From Castanea sativa (taxonomy: Eukaryota; Streptophyta; Magnoliopsida; Fagales; Fagaceae), in NCBI RefSeq assembly GCF_040712315.1, contig NC_134023.1, forward strand, positions 18,361,442 through 18,425,441: DNA of 64,000 bases. Direction: 5' to 3'. Positions 56,238-64,000 of the stretch are shown in pieces; position 1 is the first letter of the stretch, and every line of letters begins with the position of its first letter. The notes under the pieces were generated by a model, which saw only the letters and a program-made list of their open reading frames with translations, was not told where the DNA came from and searched no databases. Both the position numbers and the translations under genes were made by a program.

Positions 56238-56240
<3 letters not shown>
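54331..56240 (-). pseudogene. copia-type gag with zinc knuckles
   Basis: On the minus strand the protein runs from KVGWTKPTNPPASWDD (about 56190) through SSTESAKETWTILQNTSEGT, FEEFYAKFKDIMN and ILKSLPEQFHTKITAVEES, the UBN2-type gag core. A zinc knuckle CYGCQGYKHMKQEC (about 55410-55455) follows, then a decayed coiled-coil region. Near 54620 is a second knuckle-like FYHHCGASGHTRPNCYKW whose first Cys reads Tyr. The tail SSFGSQNQLQNSLAPLG normally precedes protease. A TGA at about 56115 and several later stops break it. Confidence 0.82.

Positions 56241-56280
<40 letters not shown>
56231..56280. repeat. (CA)n microsatellite in gag 5' region
   Basis: About 24 CA units, one interrupted by CATA, just upstream (minus sense) of the LDEKVWLAVK codons. 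Confidence 0.92.
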
Positions 56281-56283
<3 letters not shown>

Positions 56284-56415
56284 TACATGCATACCTTTCA
56301 ACATGCATGGTTAGTACCATTAAATAAAGGAGGTATAATCAACGGTTTTCCATGGTCCATAACAACATAGGTCAATATATCACACAACAAAGATTAAAAC
56401 TTAATCAAAGTGTGT

Positions 56416-56429
56416 TCGCTCTGATACCA
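56416..56429 (-). other. Primer-binding site (initiator Met tRNA type)
   Basis: The minus strand reads TGGTATCAGAGCGA two bases after the LTR end, the standard plant copia primer-binding site. Confidence 0.9.
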
Positions 56430-56431
56430 CT

Positions 56432-57229
56432 TGTTGGGTTAAGATAGATTAACCCTAGTTAATTACTTCAAATACCCAAGTTGATTAATTATGTCAAATT
56501 ACATGCAAATCGTGGAGGCACCAAAAAATCACCAAATAAACTAAATGCAACGAAAATTAAATTGACACGATAATTTGTTGACAATTGGGAAAACCTCTCA
56601 CAAGGCAAAAATCCCACCGGGTGAATTTAAGTCACCACTCCCAAGAATTTACTAATCAATAATCAAGCGGTTACAAGTATGATGAATCTTACCACTACCC
56701 TAACCTATCCCCAAATACCAACCTTTAGTTAAATCTTCGATTCAATGCTCAATTGAACTTGATATTGTAGTAGTCTTCTTTCCTTCGATGCAAAAATCTT
56801 TAATCTGTGACTAACTCTTTTGCACGGATCCTAGTATATGACTAACTCCAGCAACTTGTGTTTGATGAATTTTAAAATAAGTCTTATATATGACTAGGTT
56901 GTAAGAAGAGAAACCCTAATCATCCAAGTCATCATGAGCTGAATTTCAAATCTAGAATTTCTGAAATTGTAGATATTGATAGATTGAGCTAGTGTCGAGT
57001 TTCTCCATTAATCTTCGATAGCAACATTTATCGAGCTTGTCGAGACTTAATGAAATAGCTTTTCTTCACTTGTTTCTTGGATCAACTTTCATGTCTTTAA
57101 TGATACCACTTGATTTATTTGAACAACATACTTCTTGGTAAATTAAACCCAACTTAGATTTACCCAATTATATGTAAAGTGCGTTTTGTTAAAGGATTAA
57201 CCAATTACATAGAAAATATGACCCTAACA
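56432..57229 (-). repeat. 5' LTR of the copia-type element
   Basis: 798 bases. On the minus strand it begins TGTTAGGGTC and ends AACCCAACA. A minus-strand TATATAAG lies at about 56882-56890. Confidence 0.88.
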
Positions 57230-57553
57230 AACTCATTTCAAATTTATTAAACATTTTTTAAAAAGAATTTATTATACTTCTATGTAATACTATAAATGAA
57301 TATACTCTATTACTTATTATGTATAAATGTTTTTGTGTATAATTATATAGATATTCGCATTCTTGCATATGTAAGGGTTATAAGCTTTTTTTTTTTTTTT
57401 TTAATAATGAACCCATTCAAATTTCTTGAAACATTTTATGATTGATTTTAGTTAGATTAATATTTTCTTGCATAGTAACCTACCCCTAAAAGAAGTTGAA
57501 TCCTCACCGCCTATACTTTTTCAATTTGAATTAGGGATTTTGCAAACGCTCTT

Positions 57554-59346
57554 TGTAGACACCTTATTTTGTACCCGTTAATAAAATTTGGTCCCCAACC
57601 CCAATGACGAGCTTGACATATTTCAACCAAGGGTAATTAAAGTGTTTACAATAGTTTGGAAGTAGTCACAACTCAAAAGTGCTCAAATCGCTTTGAAAAC
57701 GATGTTAATTACCTTTGCTCACATGTTTTACCATAACTTTGGATCCAAAAATAATTTTTGAGTGGGATCTATTTCATTAGAAATTATACATCTTGGGCTT
57801 CAATTTGAATATAAATTTTTATAATTTAGATTTATATCGAGTGGTGTATGGCCTTTTGAAATCGGACTAATAGTGTAGTTGAAATAAGGGTTTTTGGGAA
57901 GCATGTATAAAAATGCCTTGAACCTGCATACGTAGGCTCATTTCAAGGTGTTCTTGAGTTTTGCACCCCCAAAACATCATTATTTGATGAGGGTTGACTC
58001 CTAGACCATTGGAAACTTCCAAAGGCCTCTAAATTAGAAACTTCCAAAGGCCTCTATTAGCCCTGAAACCAGAGTTTTAATGTTTAAATACCAACCTTAT
58101 GCCTCCAATCCAAACCCTAGCTAGAGAGTGTGCCTCCTTGTTTTCTAATGCCCTAATCATCTTTTCTAAACTCCCACACAGTAGTGAGCATGTTTTTTTA
58201 ATCATCAAAAAACCTCTCTTTAGTTAGTTTTAAGGTAGAAAGTTTGTTTTTCTAATTATTTTCAAACCTTTTCAATTATAATCTTGTTCTTGAGTTGTGA
58301 TTAACTAAGTTCTATTGTGTTCTATATTTTCTCTTGCAATTTCAATTTAATCTTAGTATTGTAGGCATTAAGGGGTTGGTAAAATAATCTCAAATTTGTG
58401 ATTCTAAAGCAAGATGAGTCTCCTTTCTATGATTTCCCACTTTGCTACATAGGATTCACATGATTCTTTGTTTGATGTTATTTTAAGTGTTCTTATCATA
58501 TTTGATTGATGTCATGACCTTTTTATCTATATTAATCCAACCTTGGTTTTATTTTTAATAAGTTCTTACTATTTTTATGTTGTTATTTTTAGTTTCTATG
58601 TAAGTTCAACATGTTTATCTATTTTCTATTAGTTTAGTATATTTATTTGTTTTGTTTCATGTTTATTTGTTTATATTGATTTTTTTTTTCTCTTTATATT
58701 AGTTTAGGGTTTAAGGTTTCTAACATGCTTGTTTGATTTCACATGCTATATCTTTGTTTGTTACAACTTGCAAAATGTGATTTTTACGGCTTCTTTGCTA
58801 AGGATGCATACGCATACTTGAGTATGTGCGCGCATGTTTTCAAACATGCGTACCCATGGTTAAGTATGCGTATGCAAACCAAACCTAGATTTGGGCAGAA
58901 TTTCTTGTTATATCTAATTAATTGTATTTCAAATGTTGCATGATTCTATGTGACTCTGTTTTAGGTTATTTAAATATATTTATTTGCTTTCCATATTTTA
59001 TTTGGTCAATCTTGCCATGTTAGGTTTAATATGATATTTTTCCTTGCATGTTCATTTTATTTGTATTTTTCCTTTTTTTTTTATATTAACAATATTTGTT
59101 TTATTGTTATTTAATGTGTTTCATTTTCTGTTATAGTGTGATATTTAACACGTTGTGTGTGCTCTTTTCATTTAGTGAATAATGTATGTTTAAGGTTATG
59201 CATTAGAGCTCTCTTAATAAACTCTTCAATTAAATATGACCTATAAACATAAAATAGAGGCCAGCCCACAAACCAGGTGATTTTAAGTGCCTAACACCTT
59301 CCCAGACCGTACTTAAGCTCCAAACCCATAATCTAATATATAGACC
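57554..59346 (+). mobile_element. Probable Ty3/gypsy LTR, interrupted by a hAT-type element
   Basis: Begins TGTAGACACCTTATTTTGTA, a start common to large plant gypsy LTRs. The 3' part shows CCAGCCCACAAACCAGGTGA and GTGCCTAACACCTTCCCAGA, phrases typical of their downstream region. It appears to resume after the hAT-type insert (60435 onward, AGGAGGTGACTCCCAAATCC). The right end was not determined and no primer-binding site was confirmed. Confidence 0.4.
58806..58875. repeat. Nested inverted repeats of GCATACG words
   Basis: The outer arms GCATACGCATACTT (58806-58819) and AAGTATGCGTATGC (58862-58875) are a perfect 14-bp inverted pair. Inside, CGCATGTTT-TC-AAACATGCG (58831-58850) forms a 9-bp hairpin. 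Confidence 0.92.
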
Positions 59347-59354
59347 TATGCATG

Positions 59355-60426
59355 TAGACATGGAAAAACGGGTCAGAATTTTCTAACCCGACTCGACCCA
59401 ACCCAAAAAATACCTGACCCGAACTCAATTTGTTTTTACCCAAAGTGAAAACTGGTTGACTTGTGACCCGACCCGTGTTTTTTGTGGGTCAACCCGAACC
59501 CGAACCCAAACCATTTTTTTAAAACTTTTTTTTGGGTAATAAATAATAAAATGAAGACAATATCGGTTTAATTGTTTGTTGTGAACTTTAAGGAAACAAT
59601 TGAGACGTTTACATTACTTCATGCAAATTAATTGAAAGATGAATGGTTGAACATTCTGTAACGAGTAAAGATTTTTAGATATCAAATAGCAAAGTACATG
59701 CCAAGATAATTTTGTTAAAGTAGAGTTAAAAACATAGATTTAAAATTGTAGACATGTGTGAGAAACATTCACAAGTGTGAAAATAGTGAAGCCAAAGTAT
59801 CAAATTAGCATAAATTATGAATGCTTAGACCTATTTTTTAACAATTTATGTCCAAAATAAGCAGCTTTCAAAATAAATTATGATATTTCTTAGAGTGTAT
59901 GTTGCTTAATAATGATATGATATTCATAAAAGAGATCATGTATAAATAAGTAAACAATCAAACTATAATGTATATCTCAAATTGAAATAGAGTGTCAACC
60001 ACAATTGATAATAGATTATAAAATTAATTTTCTAAATTGTAAATTTCTTATATGTTTTTATTTCTTGTCAAATGAGTTATCCAATAAGTCATTTGTAATT
60101 TTGTTTTTAATATTTTGGGATGTTAATATTGTGTAGAAATAAAACTTGTGCATTTGTTTTACTTATCTTTGTGTTATTTTGTTTTAGATAGCAATGTTAG
60201 GATTTGTATAACTATAAAATTATTTAATAAGTACTAATAAGTTTAACTGAGTTCATTCTTTATATGAGTGGTGAATTCAAAATAATGAATTTTACATTAA
60301 ATAATTTGTTGCATGACTTTCCAAATGGCAAAAAATCATATGAAAAATACAAGTCAACCCAACCCGACCAGCAACCCGATTGACCCGACCCGAACCCGAC
60401 ACAACCTGACCGTTTTTCCATGTCTA
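59355..60426. mobile_element. hAT-type non-autonomous element, 8-bp target duplication
   Basis: The ends TAGACATGGAAAAACGG and CCGTTTTTCCATGTCTA are a perfect 17-bp inverted pair. TATGCATG flanks both sides (59347-59354 and 60427-60434). Subterminal regions are dense in GACCCG/CGGGT-type words (59380-59510 and 60355-60412). No transposase ORF. An 8-bp duplication with TA-G-type tips is the known hAT pattern. Confidence 0.93.
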
Positions 60427-60434
60427 TATGCATG

Positions 60435-62302
60435 TAAATGGCCAAAAAAAAAAAAAAAAATCCAATTTGATTGCTGGACCTAAATTAGGAGGTGACTCCC
60501 AAATCCTCCGTCTCCAATCCATTTGGACGAGGCATACTTCCCAAAGGGGGTATGAACCACGCATGTGAGTTAAGCACGAGACAGTGCGCTTCACTCTCCT
60601 ACTCTAACTTCCTCAGAGCCTCCTTCTTAGTTAACTGCTAGGTCCTTAACTCAAATGGGTGGAAGAGGGTTAACCAAACAGTGGGCAACTCCATCATCTA
60701 TTCCATGAAGGTAAATCTTTGCCTACTCAGTAAGAGGATTTCAAGTCCAAAGAGCACAAAAGCAAGGACTTGCACCCTTGCAAAGCAAATGGAAATCATG
60801 GTGTCAATTTTCTTAACCAAAGTCATACCTACAACGCAACCCAATCCTTAGTTTTAAAGTTTCTATCTTACCAATATATTTGTCATTTGATCCAATAGCG
60901 TTCTGATAGATAGGAACATATTTGATAAATATTGATAACTCTCAAAAGGAGTAATACTCTTCAATTCTCCCTTCTTTACCCTTCACCCTAGCCTAAGCTA
61001 GGGCTCAAAAAATTGAATCCCTAATCTTTGCAAAGTGGCACTCCCAAAATGGTTATGTTCCTAAGATGTTTACTTCCATTGTGGGTATGTATTTGGATTT
61101 GAGGTCTTCCTTAAACACTATGGTACATGGTTGTCGTCATTTCATGTCGTAAGGTGTTGAGTTATGTACCACTTCCTCTTTTTTGCTCGGTGAATAGATT
61201 TGTTTTTATTTTTTTCTTTTCAAATAATGTATAGAGTTTAATTTAAAGTAAACTATATGAATAATTTTAATGTAATTATAATGAGTCTTATAAAAAAATT
61301 ATGACATGTAACTTGTAATACTTATATTGAGACACTTAGTATAAGCACAACAGGTAAGGCCCAATTTTTAATTTTGTAAAAAAAAAATGTTAAATAATTG
61401 AATTTATTTTTATTTTTTTAAATCAAGAAACACCTGGTTGTAAATTCTAATCGAAGTAATTAATTTATAAACCTTTTGAAACATTGACAATAGAGTTCCA
61501 CTAAATGCAACTATGTCAATTATTTTAAGGTACTTAAAGTAGACAACATGTCAACATGACATAAGGATGAATAAAAGAGAAAACAATAAAAATTGAGAAG
61601 AATTCCATTTAGAGCCACCATAACATGTAAGATACAAATTTTATTATAGATTATCAAAGTTCAAATCCCTTATGCTCACAATATATATTCATGCCTACAA
61701 TGATCAAAATTCAAATAGAACACTCAAAATGATGATAAAATAAAATAAAACAAAATTTAGTTTTTAGTGGGATTGGTAGGATCCTATATGATCCTATACG
61801 ATCCTACAAAAAATGTGATCTTAATCATTTTAGTCAGGTGAGATAGTATGATCCAAATCGTGATTTTGTCAACCATACTAAGAAGTAAGTTTTAGCATGA
61901 TTTTGAACAATCTTTGATTTGCTTACATTTTGGCTCTCAGTTCTTGAGGGTTTTTTAGGGTCTCTGAAAATACTTTAAGTTCTCTTGAATCTTGCGCTAT
62001 TGAGAATTATTGGGATGAGGTTAAATGTAAGTTGCAAAATAGGATGTCTACATTATTATTATAGATTCAAGTAGTAAGGTTTATTCAAAATTTAATGTTG
62101 ATTGACTTCCTTGCTGCATGATCTACATTTTACGATAAAAGGGATTTATTGTGCTCTTTATACTTTCAAGAGAGAGCCGAGGAATAGTTAAAAGAAAATG
62201 AAGAAATTTTTAATGACCTTTAAGTTCAATGACATTTTCTAATGTTCCCAGTAGAATCCCCCTGTTAAAATGTAAGTCGGGTTGAGTCCTCATTCTCCAC
62301 TT

Positions 62303-62334
<32 letters not shown>

Positions 62335-64000
62335 TATGATGACTTGGATCCTGACTCAGATAGCCTTATATTGATTTCAACCTCACTGAGCATAAGGGGC
62401 ATATTGCTTCTCAATATAAAAAACAAAATGAGAGCACGATTGAGCCCGCACTAAGAGTGAAGAAAACCTCAAGGCAAGTTGTCTTAAGCAACCAGTGAAC
62501 AAACTAGAAAAGACACTATGCTGTCTAACACTCGAAAACCCCATACACAAAAAACCCAATGAACGGTGAACAATCCCGATCCTCCAACACAATATTCCCC
62601 AAAGTTTTGTAGTGGCTTATCTATCACTGTGGCTTCCATTTTAAAGACGTATGAAATGATGAAAAACCACACTTGTTTGGAAAACTTGTTTGTTTGGGAT
62701 GGACCCTCTGAGCACCATAGCAATTCAAGATGGGGAGTGAGCTAGCTTCCCCAATAATTGAGTCTCTTGGATAAACCGCAACTTGTATAATGTATAGCAA
62801 AGTCAATACCTTGCAACAAATGGGCATGATTTCTATGTATCAATTTGTTTGTCGATGACAATATACCAAAAAGATTGATTTGATATTGTTACAATTTCAA
62901 AAACTTTCTTACAAATCATTATTTCTAATTTTAACTGTAAAAACTAATTTACAGCAAAGTCATTGCTTGTGCACCAATGATCAATCTGAATTTAGACTTC
63001 ATTCACAGTTCAGTTCAAGCTACTGTCGAGCACTAGGCAAAGTTGACTTAGAACATAGCCTTTCCATGTTTGAGATTAGACTTTTTATTGACTTATATTA
63101 CCATACGAAATATCTTGCTTATAAGTTATTTCCTCAACTTGAAAAGTGTTGGTTTTTGTCCAATTCCTCAGTCACTAGAAGTATGATGTTTCTTGCTCTG
63201 ATTGGTGCTTTTTAAGAACCTAACAATTGAGGGGAACCACCCATGACTCATCGCCACTATCAAATTCCAACCTCCCCATTGGCAACAGAACTAGCAAAGT
63301 GATAGTATTATCATGGAATTCGATGACCTTTTTAGAGTGTTTGATCGAAAAATTATAAGGATTTAGCAGCAGTGTGTCAACGTACTTCGATTTTAATTCT
63401 CCCATATGTTGTAAATATTGAAGACTAGACGAAGTGTTGCGTATCTACGTAAATAGACTAATTGACAGTTGTCGGCTGTCTTATACGGTTGATGCTAATT
63501 GGTCCATTCCTCTCCCTTCTTCCTTGATATACATCATGAATAACGTGTTTTATTTTATTTTACTTTTTTCTTTTCTTTTCTTGGGGTTTAAGAACACTAA
63601 AGTGGTGGTAGTTGATTATGATTAGAAAAATTGAAAGCCTAACATTCTCTATTCCTTCATACAAAAGTTACCAAAGAGGCTGTAGAGCCAACTTAACATT
63701 TTAAAACTTTTTAATGGTCAAAATACATTGTAGGTCTTTAAATTTTAGTCTCCCCATAAAACTTTAAGTGATTGTCATATAAGGGCTCATAACGAACACT
63801 TAAAATTTTAGTGTCTAAAATTGTCTATGGCGTAAAATTTTATGTTTGAAGAGTATATTAAGCCTTTTAACAATGAACAAAAGCAATTTACCACTTACGT
63901 TTTAAAGGCTAAAATACATTTTTAGTCTCTAAACTTTAGTCTGTGAACAATTTTAGTCTTTGAAAATGTAAAATTATGGTTTTTAGTTCCTACAACACTT
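60435..64000. other. No gene recognised; (GA)n at 62308-62334
   Basis: AT-rich sequence. A GATCCTATA-type short repeat occurs at about 61790-61815. 63700-64000 contains the 'TTTAGTCTCTAAACTTTAGTC' kind of dispersed plant repeat. ORFs up to 111 codons (for example 62880-63215) have no recognisable motif. Confidence 0.5.

Larger units (their letters stand above)
51194..57229 (-). mobile_element. Ty1/copia-type element with gag, no pol, foreign ORF, truncated 3' LTR
   Basis: The outer ends are TGTTGGGTTAAG at 51194 and GACCCTAACA at 57229, flanked by AACTC at 51189-51193 and 57230-57234. The right LTR (56432-57229, 798 bp) is complete and is followed, on the minus strand, by the TGGTATCAGAGC primer-binding site and gag. 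The left LTR is reduced to its last 78 bases (51194-51271). Between gag and that remnant no protease, integrase or RT is recognisable; instead there is an ORF of a plant transposon-protein type (51251-52437). Confidence 0.85.

Noticed and set aside
62880..63215. 111-codon plus-strand ORF
   Set aside because: AT-rich sequence, no recognised motif, no splice or promoter context.
1..64000. CRISPR array, operon or prophage
   Set aside because: Tandem repeats found are minisatellites or element duplications without regular spacers. Gene content is eukaryotic retrotransposon DNA.
1..64000. tRNA or rRNA genes
   Set aside because: No cloverleaf A/B-box pairs or rRNA segments were noticed by eye. 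This is not a formal scan.

Overview
This is plant nuclear DNA, almost certainly from a woody eudicot. It is AT-rich, intron-poor and dominated by decayed retrotransposons and small DNA transposons. The general look of the repeats resembles Fagaceae (oak/chestnut), but that is an impression I could not test. I find one gene that looks intact: a single-exon FHA-domain protein gene at 25706-26620 (+). A truncated, frameshifted copy of it lies at 12409-12868. Everything else I can identify is mobile-element DNA or its relics.

Layout. (1) 1 to about 7990: a minus-strand Ty3/gypsy element of the dual-RNase-H (Tat) lineage, cut by the left window edge, with gag, protease, G-patch-like linker, RT, two RNase H domains and integrase, all broken by stops and frameshifts. 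(2) 8000-10930: LINE relics. (3) 10935-26620: a duplicated segment. Copy A (10935-12868) carries the FHA pseudogene. Copy B (14745-15163 plus 24492-26620) carries the intact gene and is split by a 9,328-bp Tat-lineage element (15164-24491). That element has matching 597-bp LTRs, a 5-bp target duplication and an uninterrupted 'empty site' in copy A. Between the copies is an inverted repeat holding a candidate related solo LTR (13331-14077). (4) 26620-38950: mostly gene-free, with MITEs, a minisatellite and a PIF/Harbinger-like element (36970-38205) filled with tandem repeats. (5) 39950-45330: two solo LTRs with perfect 5-bp target duplications, a second PIF/Harbinger-like element, a fold-back element and another probable LTR. 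(6) 51194-57229: a Ty1/copia-type element with 5-bp target duplications. It keeps gag but has no recognisable pol; in pol's place is an unrelated plant transposon-protein ORF that runs into a remnant of the 3' LTR. (7) 57554-64000: a probable gypsy LTR interrupted by a hAT-type element (59355-60426, 8-bp target duplication), then gene-free AT-rich sequence.

Most notable: the 9.3-kb element carries, opposite to gag-pol, an antisense multi-exon coding unit (16155-18408, +) with its own TATA box at 15985. It has a conserved-looking plant transposon protein domain and a coiled-coil tail. Antisense extra ORFs are known in Tat-lineage elements, so the class is not new, but the TATA-plus-introns architecture is worth study. 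The element is dead: RT has lost its YVDD half through an internal deletion, the protease Asp reads Asn, and nearly all premature stops fit C-to-T or G-to-A changes, as expected from methylcytosine deamination.
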